Shown piece after piece: positions 16,200 to 24,110 of a DNA stretch of 64,000 bases. Source of the stretch: Bradyrhizobium liaoningense (lineage in GTDB: Bacteria > Pseudomonadota > Alphaproteobacteria > Rhizobiales > Xanthobacteraceae); NCBI RefSeq assembly GCF_018130955.1, contig NZ_JAFCJM010000007.1:162383-226382 (forward strand), given 5' to 3'. Numbering within the stretch: the stretch's first letter is position 1; every line of letters begins with the position of its first letter. The notes below the pieces were generated by a model. It saw only the letters and a list, made by a program, of their open reading frames with translations. It was not told the DNA's origin and made no database searches. A program made the translations under genes and the position numbers.

Positions 16200-19156
16200 C
16201 TCTCTCCGCGCCGGGAAACGCGGACAAGCATGGTGTCGCTCTTGCCGCTCGCTTTGCGGAAGCGCCTCATGTTGCCGCTTCCACCACCGCCGAACAACGC
16301 CTTCGTGACTGGCTGGCCGAGCTCGATCCGCAAGCCGCGGCTGCGATCGAGGCGCAGTTGGTGCATTCATTCGCCCGGGAGATCCTGGCGGGGATCGCGG
16401 ACTTCTCGCCATATCTGTTCGAGCTGGTTCGTGCCGATCCGGCACGGTTCATCCGGCTGCTTCAGAGCGATCCCGATGCGCATTTTGCGTCGCTGATCGA
16501 GGGCACCAGACACGCCGTCCTCGCCGCATCGGACGAAGCCGAGGTGATCCGGCTGCTTCGCCGCACGAAATCGGAAGCCGCGCTCCTGACCGCGCTGTGC
16601 GACATCGGCGGCGTCTGGCCGGTGATGCGGGTGACGGCGGCGCTGACCGATCTCGCTGTGTCCTCGGTGCAGACGGCACTTGAATTTCTGCTGCGACAGG
16701 AAGCCGCACGCGGCCGCATCTCGCCGTCGAATCCCGACGCGCCCGAAGAAGGCTCCGGCCTGATCGTGCTTGCAATGGGCAAGATGGGCGCGGGCGAATT
16801 GAACTACTCCAGCGACATCGACCTGATCGTGTTCTTCGATCCGGATGCGACGACGCTGGCCGATGACATCGAGCCCCAGCCGTTCTTCGTCCGGGTCACG
16901 CAGGGGCTGTCGCGCCTGCTGCAACAGCGGACCTATGACGGCTATGTGTTCCGCGTCGACCTGCGGCTGCGGCCAGATCCGTCCTCCACGCAAGTGGCGA
17001 TCTCCCGCGACGCGGCGTTGCATTATTACGAGCGGGAAGGGCGCACCTGGGAGCGCGCCGCCATGATCAAGGCGCGCGCCTGCGCCGGCGATATCAACGC
17101 CGGCGAAGCACTGCTCGCCGAAATCTCGCCCTTCGTCTGGCGCAAGCATCTGGATTTTGCGGCGCTTGCCGACGTCCACGACATGAAGCGGCAGATGCAG
17201 ACCTATCGCGGCCAGAGCGAGATCTCCGTCGAAGGACACAACGTCAAGGTCGGCCGCGGCGGCATCCGCGAGATCGAGTTCTTTGCCCAGACCCAGCAGC
17301 TGATCGCCGGCGGGCGGCATCCTGAGCTGCGGGTGCGGCCGACGCTGGTCGCGCTTGACGTGCTCGCCACCAGCAACTGGATCACCTATCAGGCGCGCGA
17401 CGAGCTCACGAACGCCTACGAATTCTTGCGCCGGGTCGAGCACCGCCTCCAGATGATCGCCGACGAGCAGACCCACGCGCTGCCTGACGACAAGGAGGCG
17501 GTCGAGCGCTTTGCGTGGTTCTTCGGCTACACCAGCCGCGAAGCCTTCGCCCGCGACCTCCTGCGCCAGCTCGAAATCGTCCAGGGCCACTACGAAAAGC
17601 TGTTCGAAGGCGATCCGACCGGCACGGTCCAGCTGCCGGCGGTCGACTACGGTGCGGGCCCCGACGACCAGCGCCTGTTGCAGCATCTCACCACGCTCGG
17701 CTTCAAGAAGCCCGCCGCGCTGGCCCAGACCGTGCGCGACTGGATGACCGGCAACTACCGCGTATTCCGCAACGGGGCGACGCGCACCGCTTTCATCGAG
17801 TTCGTGCCGGCGCTGATCGACGGCCTCGCGCACGCCGAGGACCCGGACCGTGCCGTCGTCGCCTTCGACCAGTTCCTCCAGGCCCTGCAGCGCGGCGGTC
17901 GCCTGATCACGCTGCTCAGCCAGAACCGAGATCTCGTCGCACTGGTGGCGCTGGTGCTTGGTGCTGCCCCGCGGCTCGGTGAGATGTTGGCGCGGAAGCC
18001 GCAGCTCATGGACGGCCTGATCGACCCGCGGTTCTTCGGCGCGATGCCGGATCGGCAGGAATTGTCGGCGCGTCTCGCCGCCACGGTGCGCGATGCGGAC
18101 TCCTACGAGGAATTTCTCGACCGGCTCCGCCTGTTCGGGCAGGAGAGCCTGTTCCTGATCGGCACGCGCATTCTGTCCGGCACCGTCTCGGCGCAGCAGG
18201 CGGGCACGGCGTTCGCCGACGTCGCCGAGGGCATCGTTCACACCGTGCATGGGCTGGTCGCCGATCGTTTCGCCGCCCAGCACGGACGGATCAGGGGGCA
18301 GGAGACCGCCATCATCGCCATGGGCCGGCTCGGCAGCCGCGAGATGACGGCATCCTCCGATCTCGACCTGATCCTGCTCTATGATTTCGACGCTGACGAT
18401 CCGGACTCCGACGGCGCAAGGTCGCTGCAAGGCGCACATTACTTCGCGCGTTTCACACAGCGCCTGATCAGTGCGTTCACGACGCGAACCAATTACGGCG
18501 TGCTCTACGAGATCGATATGCGGCTGCGTCCCTCGGGGCGCGCCGGTCCCGTGGCCTCGCACATCCACTCCTTCGCCGACTATCAGGAGAACGAAGCCTG
18601 GACATGGGAGCACATGGCGCTGACGCGGGCGCGCGTCGTCTCGGCATCGCCTGCGTTCCGCGACGAGATCGAAGCCGTCATTCGCCAGGTGCTGACGCGG
18701 CGCCGTGATCGCGCGACTGTCGCCAACGACGTCGCCGAGATGCGGCGGGCGATCGCGCTGGAGAAGGGCGAGGACGACATCTGGGACCTGAAGCTCGCGG
18801 CAGGCGGTCTCGTCGACATCGACTTCATCGCGCAATATCTCCAGCTCGTCCACGCCGCCGACAAGCCGGAGATCCTCAGCGTCTCGACGCTTCAGGTGCT
18901 GGAAAACGCCGCAAGACTCGGCGTGCTCGATGCGTCGGAAGCTGAGATCTTGCGTTCCGCGGCGCGGCTCTATCACGACCTGACGCAAATCCTCAGGCTC
19001 TGCGTGATCGGAAAGTTCAATCCGGAGACGGCAGGTGTGGATCTTCAGCGCGTGATGGTGCGGGCCGGGGACACCCCCGACTTTTCCGCGCTGGAAGCCC
19101 GTGTCCGTGAAACGCAGACCGAAGTCAGGCGCGTCTTCAACGCGCTGGTCGGTTAG
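16196..19156 (+). CDS. glnE: Bifunctional glutamine synthetase adenylyltransferase/adenylyl-removing enzyme
   Basis: A 986-residue GlnE that adenylylates glutamine synthetase under nitrogen excess and removes the AMP by phosphorolysis under nitrogen limitation, controlled by PII proteins. Both nucleotidyltransferase domains are intact. The first has MGKMGAGELNYSSDIDLIVFF from residue 194 and the second MGRLGSREMTASSDLDLILLY from residue 709, each with the paired Asp residues needed for metal binding. Regulatory linker and C-terminal GlnD-type helical regions (KLAAGGLVDIDFIAQYLQ) follow. The length matches rhizobial GlnE. The start overlaps the kinase stop codon. Confidence 0.97.
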   Translation: MTLSAPGNADKHGVALAARFAEAPHVAASTTAEQRLRDWLAELDPQAAAAIEAQLVHSFAREILAGIADFSPYLFELVRADPARFIRLLQSDPDAHFASLIEGTRHAVLAASDEAEVIRLLRRTKSEAALLTALCDIGGVWPVMRVTAALTDLAVSSVQTALEFLLRQEAARGRISPSNPDAPEEGSGLIVLAMGKMGAGELNYSSDIDLIVFFDPDATTLADDIEPQPFFVRVTQGLSRLLQQRTYDGYVFRVDLRLRPDPSSTQVAISRDAALHYYEREGRTWERAAMIKARACAGDINAGEALLAEISPFVWRKHLDFAALADVHDMKRQMQTYRGQSEISVEGHNVKVGRGGIREIEFFAQTQQLIAGGRHPELRVRPTLVALDVLATSNWITYQARDELTNAYEFLRRVEHRLQMIADEQTHALPDDKEAVERFAWFFGYTSREAFARDLLRQLEIVQGHYEKLFEGDPTGTVQLPAVDYGAGPDDQRLLQHLTTLGFKKPAALAQTVRDWMTGNYRVFRNGATRTAFIEFVPALIDGLAHAEDPDRAVVAFDQFLQALQRGGRLITLLSQNRDLVALVALVLGAAPRLGEMLARKPQLMDGLIDPRFFGAMPDRQELSARLAATVRDADSYEEFLDRLRLFGQESLFLIGTRILSGTVSAQQAGTAFADVAEGIVHTVHGLVADRFAAQHGRIRGQETAIIAMGRLGSREMTASSDLDLILLYDFDADDPDSDGARSLQGAHYFARFTQRLISAFTTRTNYGVLYEIDMRLRPSGRAGPVASHIHSFADYQENEAWTWEHMALTRARVVSASPAFRDEIEAVIRQVLTRRRDRATVANDVAEMRRAIALEKGEDDIWDLKLAAGGLVDIDFIAQYLQLVHAADKPEILSVSTLQVLENAARLGVLDASEAEILRSAARLYHDLTQILRLCVIGKFNPETAGVDLQRVMVRAGDTPDFSALEARVRETQTEVRRVFNALVG

Positions 19157-19171
19157 TGCCACAAACTCCGT

Positions 19172-19285
19172 CGTCATGCCCGGGCAGAAGCGCGAAGCGC
19201 GTCTTCGCGCTAGATGTCCCGGGCATCCACGTTCTTCGTGCTGCGAGAAAGGTCGTGGATGGTCGGGACAAGCCCGGCCATGACG
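19172..19285. repeat. Intergenic palindromic repeat (type 1, 'cgtcatgcccgggc')
   Basis: An imperfect long inverted repeat running from CGTCATGCCCGGGC to GCCCGGCCATGACG, with inner arms such as GCGCGAAGCGCG and TCCACG...CGTGGA. It would fold into a branched hairpin. Elements of this form are scattered between genes in Bradyrhizobium-like genomes. It sits just after glnE and may help transcript ending or stability. Confidence 0.6.
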
Positions 19286-19383
19286 GATGGCGTTCTTGGT
19301 GTGCCTGCTTCGAGCTGACGGTTTTCAGATTGATGAAAGCGGTCTAGTTGAAGGCCTGATGAGATTCTTTTGAGAGACTTACG

Positions 19384-19848
19384 ATGATCTACCCAATACT
19401 AAAATTGCTCCATATCATGAGCGCCACAATTCTATTTGGTGGAGGCATTTTTGCTGCCTTGCTAGGTACAATTGTATTTGGCTCCAAGAAAGTAAAAGTC
19501 ATTGCCGAAGTCGGGCCTCATATTGTCAAGGTCGAGTCGTACCTGACTGTATTGTCCGCGCTGGCTCAAATCATCACTGGATGGTGGATGGCATCACTGG
19601 CGGGATTTCCAGTTTGGACGGGATGGCTTGGGTGGGCCTTGGTACTATTTTGTATAGCCGGTCTTTGCTGGATCCCTGGTGTCTGGCTGCAGCATCGCAT
19701 GGTTGATCTTTGCAAAAAGGCTAGTGAGACAAGCTCAGAATTACCCGCTGTGTATCATGAGCTCTTCAAGAATTGGACCTTTTTGGGCCTCCCATCAACG
19801 GCAGCCATGATTGGGATATTCTATTTGATGGTTTTCAAGTCAGTCTGA
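19384..19848 (+). CDS. DUF2269 family integral membrane protein
   Basis: A 154-residue membrane protein with four hydrophobic segments (residues about 7-29, 52-75, 80-102 and 132-151). The opening IYPILKLLHIMSATILFGGGIFAALLG and the central GWWMASLAGFPVWTGWLGWALVLFCIAGLCWIP fit the DUF2269 family of unknown function. Codon use is clearly more AT-rich than in glnE and the metal transporter on either side, which suggests recent acquisition. It is monocistronic. Confidence 0.8.
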   Translation: MIYPILKLLHIMSATILFGGGIFAALLGTIVFGSKKVKVIAEVGPHIVKVESYLTVLSALAQIITGWWMASLAGFPVWTGWLGWALVLFCIAGLCWIPGVWLQHRMVDLCKKASETSSELPAVYHELFKNWTFLGLPSTAAMIGIFYLMVFKSV

Positions 19849-20140
19849 AAGCCTTCGATCAGCAAGGTATTGGAAGTGGGAAATCAAATAGACCGCTTTC
19901 CACTGCTGCAGGATTTTCCCGCGGAGAAATCGAGGGGGCGATCAAGAACCTGACGCGCGGCCCGGCCATGACGGTGCAGAGCCGTCTGGGCAGGATATGG
20001 CGCCACTCCTGCCGACGATGGCAATATACCCCTGATTTGCCCGACGGGTCAAGCGAAATTCGTAAAATCAGCAAGTCGTCGACCGACCCGTCCGGCTACT
20101 GTGCATGGGGTTGTTTTCGACGTTTTGTTGGACCGCCGCC
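19849..20140. other. Intergenic stretch without gene
   Basis: Nearly 300 bases between the DUF2269 gene and the 3' end of the metal ABC operon. It contains a 16-base near-palindrome, TTGCCCGACGGGTCAA, at about 20038, and a second related arm CGACCGACCCGTCC further on. No credible coding frame was found. Confidence 0.4.
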
Positions 20141-20902
20141 TTAGTCCGGCAGGAATGCCGCGGCGCCGGTCGCGGCATCGATCATCTGCCTGACGCTGGC
20201 GCCGTAGAGCGCGGACAGTTTTTCGAGCGTCAACACATCGGCGACCGGACCTTCGCCGACCCGCATGCCCTTGCGCAAGAGGTAGGCGCGGCTAGCCGCC
20301 GCCATCGCGTGGTTCGGATCATGCGTCGTGAACAGCACGCCATGGCCGGAGGCGGCAAGCGCCCGCAACTCGCGGATCACGCGGCCCTGATTGCCAAAGT
20401 CGAGGCTCGAGGTCGGCTCGTCCAGCACGACGAATTGCGGCTCCTGCGCCAGCGCGCGGGCGAGCAGCGTCAATTGGCGTTCGCCGCCCGAGAGCATGGT
20501 GTAGGGACGTTCCGCAAGATGCGCGATGCCGAACCGTTCGAGCATGCGCGCGGCAATCGTGCGATCGGCCGAGGTCGGCCGGCCGAACAGGCCTCCATGC
20601 GCGGTCCGCCCCATCAGCACGACGGTCTCGACCGTGAAGGCAAAGGTCGCCGCATGCGACTGCGGCACATAGGCGATCAGCCGCGCGCGCTCGCGGCTGG
20701 TGAGGCCCGCGAGCTTGCGCTCGCCAAGCCTGATATCTCCCGCCTTGGGCGGAAGCAGCCCGATCAGCGTCTTCAAGAGCGTGGTCTTGCCGCCGCCATT
20801 GGGACCAAGCAGCGCCAGCACCTCGCCGGTCGCAAGCTGAACGTTGAGGTGGCTACCGACCACGCGGTCGCGATAACCGATGGAGAGATCGTGCCCCGAC
20901 AT
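20141..20902 (-). CDS. FecCD-type ABC transporter ATP-binding protein
   Basis: A 253-residue ATPase with Walker A GPNGGGKTT, Q-loop YVPQSHAATFAF, signature LSGGERQLTLLARALAQEP, Walker B FVVLDEPTSSLD and switch TTHDPNHAM. The ATG at 20902, two bases after the permease stop, is preferred over the upstream GTG. It is the last gene of a binding protein-permease-ATPase operon read on the minus strand. The family serves iron-siderophore, haem, cobalamin and also molybdate/tungstate uptake. Confidence 0.92.
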   Translation of the reverse strand: MSGHDLSIGYRDRVVGSHLNVQLATGEVLALLGPNGGGKTTLLKTLIGLLPPKAGDIRLGERKLAGLTSRERARLIAYVPQSHAATFAFTVETVVLMGRTAHGGLFGRPTSADRTIAARMLERFGIAHLAERPYTMLSGGERQLTLLARALAQEPQFVVLDEPTSSLDFGNQGRVIRELRALAASGHGVLFTTHDPNHAMAAASRAYLLRKGMRVGEGPVADVLTLEKLSALYGASVRQMIDAATGAAAFLPD

Positions 20903-20904
20903 GA

Positions 20905-21924
20905 TCACGGCGCGGACCACGTCTTGGAGACGCCGGCGAGCAGCCAGATGAAGAACGGTGTGCCGACGAAGGCGGTGAGGATGCCGAGGGGAATTTCCAC
21001 CTGCGCCGCGGTGCGCGCCAGCGTGTCGATCAGCAGGAGGAAGCCGCCGCCCATCAGCGCCGCCGCCGGGATCAGCCGGCCGAAATCGGGGCCGACCAGT
21101 GTGCGTGCGATATGCGGCACCACGAGGCCGACCCAGCCGATGATGCCGGCGGTCGCGACGCTGGCGGACGTCACCAGCGTAGCGGCGGCGATGATCGCGA
21201 TGCGCAGGGGCCCCGTGGAGACGCCGAGCGCGCGCGCTTCCTCGTCCGGCAGCGACATCACGTTCATGCGCCAGCGCAGCGCCAGCAGGATGAGCGTGCC
21301 GATCATGACGGGCCCGAGCAGCGGAATGAGATCGGATGGGTTCGTGGATGCGAGGCTGCCGAGCAGCCAGAACGTCATCGCCGGCAGCTGGTTGTAGGGA
21401 TCGGCGAGATATTTGATCAGGCCGACGCCGGCGCCGAGCAACGCCCCGATCACGACGCCGGCAAGCACCAGCACCAAGACGGGATCGCGCGCTGCGACTG
21501 CGGAGCCGACCGCATAGACCATCGCCACCGCGACCAATCCACCCGCGAAGGCCAGCGCCTGGATCGCGAACACGCCGAGCGAAAAGTAGATGCCGAGCAC
21601 TGCGCCGAGTGCGGCGCCTGAGGAGGCGCCGAGGATGTCTGGCGAGACCAGGGGGTTGCGGAACAGGCCCTGGAATGTGGTGCCGGCGACGGCGAGCGCC
21701 GCGCCGACCAGGCTCGCGGCGATCACGCGCGGGCCCCGCACTTGCCAGATCACGGTCTCGACGGCGGCGGGCACGCTCGACGCATGGCCGGACAGCTTTG
21801 CCGAGAGCACGGCGATGAGGTCGCCGAGACCAACCGGATAGCGCCCGACCGTGAAGGCGAGCAGCAGCCCCGCAAGCAGGACGGCGAACGAGATCAACAG
21901 ACCGGGGAGGGGCGAGCGGGACAT
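20905..21924 (-). CDS. FecCD-type ABC transporter permease
   Basis: A 339-residue permease of the BtuCD fold with about ten hydrophobic segments. Characteristic stretches are ASLVGAALAVAGTTFQGLFRNPLVSPDILGASSGA near the front and GLVVPHIARTLVGPDFGRLIPAAALMGG near the end. I chose the ATG at 21924 (MSRSPLPGLLISF); a GTG at 21960 would overlap the binding-protein gene. It forms the dimeric channel for the ATPase next to it. Confidence 0.92.
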   Translation of the reverse strand: MSRSPLPGLLISFAVLLAGLLLAFTVGRYPVGLGDLIAVLSAKLSGHASSVPAAVETVIWQVRGPRVIAASLVGAALAVAGTTFQGLFRNPLVSPDILGASSGAALGAVLGIYFSLGVFAIQALAFAGGLVAVAMVYAVGSAVAARDPVLVLVLAGVVIGALLGAGVGLIKYLADPYNQLPAMTFWLLGSLASTNPSDLIPLLGPVMIGTLILLALRWRMNVMSLPDEEARALGVSTGPLRIAIIAAATLVTSASVATAGIIGWVGLVVPHIARTLVGPDFGRLIPAAALMGGGFLLLIDTLARTAAQVEIPLGILTAFVGTPFFIWLLAGVSKTWSAP

Positions 21925-21937
21925 CGCCGGCAGACTA

Positions 21938-22957
21938 TCAGTCCCGCCCGGCGAGCACACGGTCGATATCGGCGTCGGACGGTGCGATATGGTAGAATCG
22001 CGAATAGAAGTCCCGCGTCAGCTCGCGCATGTCCTCGGGGAAATGCTGGGGGTAGAGGATCTTTGCCAGCCACCAGAGCCCGATCAGCCGGTTGACCGAG
22101 GGCGGGAAGTCGACCCAGCCGAACGGCAGCTTTGGCGACAGGTGCACGCGGCCGTCGCGCACCGCCGTGACGCCGGCCCATTGCGCATCGCTGCGCACGT
22201 TGGCGGCGAAGTCGCGGTCGATGGTCACGATGACAGCCGGATTCCACGCCAGGACCTGCTCGACCGAGACGGTGGCGAGCCCGCCCTTCTGCTCGGCCGC
22301 GACGTTGCGCGCGCCCAAAAATTCCAACGTCTCGACATTGATCGAGCCGCCGAGCCCGGTCTCGAGCCCGCGCGGCCCGCGTGCGTAGTAGACCCGCGGC
22401 CGCTCGTTCTCGGGGATGCGGTTGACGCGCGCGGTGATGGTGGCGAGCGTCGCTTCGGCGTAGGTCGCGAGCGGCTCGGCATCGCGACGGGTGAGGGCGC
22501 CGAGCAGGCGATAGGTCGCCGCTGTCGCATCGAAGCGGCCGTCGAGCAGCGCGTAGGGAATCCCGGTCTGCTCCTGCACGCGCGTGGCCAGCGAGACAAG
22601 GGTTGGCGTGGTCGAGCCGACGTCGAGGATCAGGTCAGGCTTTAGCGCGATGACCGATTCCAGGTTCGCGGTGTTGCCGCGCCCGGTAAGCCGGCCGACC
22701 TCCGGCCGCGCGCAGATGTCCGGCAGCAGGAATGCGCATTCCTCGGAACGGTTGGCGCGCGTCCAGCCGAGCAGCAACTCAGGTGCGAGCGTGTAGAGCA
22801 GTATTGATGCGGGAGGCCCGGCAGGAAAGACGCGGCTGACGGTTGCCGGGATCTCCAGCGCGCGGCCGGTGGCGTCGGTGACAGCAGCCGCGCGCACGCG
22901 GGTGGTTCCGAGCAGGAGTGCGGGGGCGGCAAGCAGCGTCCGGCGCGTCAGGCCCAT
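21938..22957 (-). CDS. ABC transporter substrate-binding protein (FepB/BtuF fold)
   Basis: A 339-residue periplasmic protein with a twin-arginine-like signal (MGLTRRTLLAAPALLLGTTRVRAAA). The type III binding-protein fold is indicated by VTDATGRALEIPATVSRVFPAGPP and LESVIALKPDLILDVGS. I chose the ATG at 22957 because GGAAGGG stands eight bases upstream; the open frame extends to 23050. The first gene of the transporter operon, it lies 116 bases beyond the end of the formate dehydrogenase operon on the same strand. The ligand is not known. Confidence 0.88.
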   Translation of the reverse strand: MGLTRRTLLAAPALLLGTTRVRAAAVTDATGRALEIPATVSRVFPAGPPASILLYTLAPELLLGWTRANRSEECAFLLPDICARPEVGRLTGRGNTANLESVIALKPDLILDVGSTTPTLVSLATRVQEQTGIPYALLDGRFDATAATYRLLGALTRRDAEPLATYAEATLATITARVNRIPENERPRVYYARGPRGLETGLGGSINVETLEFLGARNVAAEQKGGLATVSVEQVLAWNPAVIVTIDRDFAANVRSDAQWAGVTAVRDGRVHLSPKLPFGWVDFPPSVNRLIGLWWLAKILYPQHFPEDMRELTRDFYSRFYHIAPSDADIDRVLAGRD

Positions 22958-23073
22958 CGTCAAAACCCTTCCGATCATTGCCCGACCTGTATAAGGCCGC
23001 CTGATGAGGCTGCAATGACCGTCGGAGCGCGGGCATGGCATATGCGCCATGCTCCGGCGGCTTTGAGGCGGGG

Positions 23074-23289
23074 CTAGGCCGCCTTCTTCAGCGTTTCGAG
23101 GGCGTCACGGACGGGAGCATCCAGGCCGGCGCCGCCGGCGTCGAGATGGGCGAAGATCGCGCGCTTCATGCGGGGATCCCAGAACTTCTTGATGTGCTCG
23201 GCAATTCCCGGCACCGCCTTGTCATGGCCCTGGCTGCGGAAGAACGTTCCGATCTGGTTGGCCATGTAAATCAATCGGTCAGGCGACAT
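23074..23289 (-). CDS. fdsD: Formate dehydrogenase subunit delta
   Basis: A 71-residue protein (MSPDRLIYMANQIGTFFRSQ ... FWDPRMKRAIFAHLDAGG) that matches FdsD, the small subunit of soluble NAD-dependent molybdenum formate dehydrogenase. The motif M-A-N-Q-I-x-x-F-F followed by H-I-x-K-F-W-D-P-R-M is diagnostic. FdsD is a small accessory component, thought to aid assembly of the complex. The start overlaps the end of fdhD by eleven bases and the gene closes the fds operon. Confidence 0.93.
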   Translation of the reverse strand: MSPDRLIYMANQIGTFFRSQGHDKAVPGIAEHIKKFWDPRMKRAIFAHLDAGGAGLDAPVRDALETLKKAA

Positions 23290-24106
23290 TGGCAACCTCT
23301 GTGGTGACGCAGGCCGCCACGCGGCCGCCATGCGTAAAAACTTCGAATCCGTCGCTGCGGGCGATCGCGACCAGCGTGATGCCGGCGGCCTCTGCGGTGC
23401 GAACCGCGAGCGCGGTCGGCGCGGAGACGGCAACCATGACAGGCGCGCCGATCGCAGCCGTCTTCTGTACCATCTCGACGGAGACGCGGCTCGTCAGCAG
23501 CACCATGCCGTCGCTCGCATCGGTCCGGCTGCGCGCGAGCGCGCCGGCGAGCTTGTCCAGCGCATTGTGGCGACCGACGTCCTCGCGCAGCGCCACGATG
23601 CCGCGGGCAGGGGACCAGAACGCGGCGGCGTGAACGGCGCGGGTCTGCCAGTTGATCGATTGCAGAGGCGCAATGGCCTGCATCGCCGCCATGACCTGGT
23701 CGTGCCTGAAGCGCTCTCCTTGCGGCACGATCGCAGCAGGCCGGATCGCCTCCGCAATGGACTCGACGCCGCAGATCCCGCAACCGGTCGGGCCCGCAAT
23801 GTGTCGCCGCCGCTCGCTGATCAGGCCTGCGGTCTCGGGCGCCAGCCACATCCGAAGCTCGATGCCGTCATCGAGGCGCACGATTTCGAGCGACTGGATC
23901 TCGTCGACCGATGTCACGATGCCCTCGCTGAGGCTGAATCCGACCGCAAAATCCTCGAGGTTTTGCGGCGTTCCCATCATGACGGCATAGGTGCCGCCAT
24001 TATAGGTCAGCGCGATCGGCGTCTCCTCCGGGATCAGCCGCGCGCCCTCGGAGGCCGCGCCGTCGCGCCAGATTTCGCGGTCGATGGCCTGTACCGCCAC
24101 GTGCAT
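23279..24106 (-). CDS. fdhD: Formate dehydrogenase accessory sulfurtransferase FdhD (FdsC)
   Basis: A 275-residue FdhD-type protein that passes sulfur from a cysteine desulfurase to the molybdenum cofactor before insertion into the formate dehydrogenase alpha subunit. The conserved CGICG motif is present (GPTGCGICGVES), as are NLEDFAVGFSLSEGI, REDVGRHNALDKLAG and TSRVSVEMVQK. I chose the ATG at 24106 (MHVAVQAIDREIW), just after the fdsA stop at 24111. It is called fdsC in Rhodobacter and Cupriavidus operons. Confidence 0.94.
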   Translation of the reverse strand: MHVAVQAIDREIWRDGAASEGARLIPEETPIALTYNGGTYAVMMGTPQNLEDFAVGFSLSEGIVTSVDEIQSLEIVRLDDGIELRMWLAPETAGLISERRRHIAGPTGCGICGVESIAEAIRPAAIVPQGERFRHDQVMAAMQAIAPLQSINWQTRAVHAAAFWSPARGIVALREDVGRHNALDKLAGALARSRTDASDGMVLLTSRVSVEMVQKTAAIGAPVMVAVSAPTALAVRTAEAAGITLVAIARSDGFEVFTHGGRVAACVTTEVANVA

Positions 24107-24110
24107 GGGT

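Noticed and set aside
16367..19177. 936-residue open frame opposite glnE
   Set aside because: Antisense shadow; glnE carries both complete nucleotidyltransferase motifs on the plus strand.
20038..20053. TTGCCCGACGGGTCAA as a FixK-type box
   Set aside because: The spacing between the half sites is ten rather than eight bases and no gene start lies at a suitable distance.
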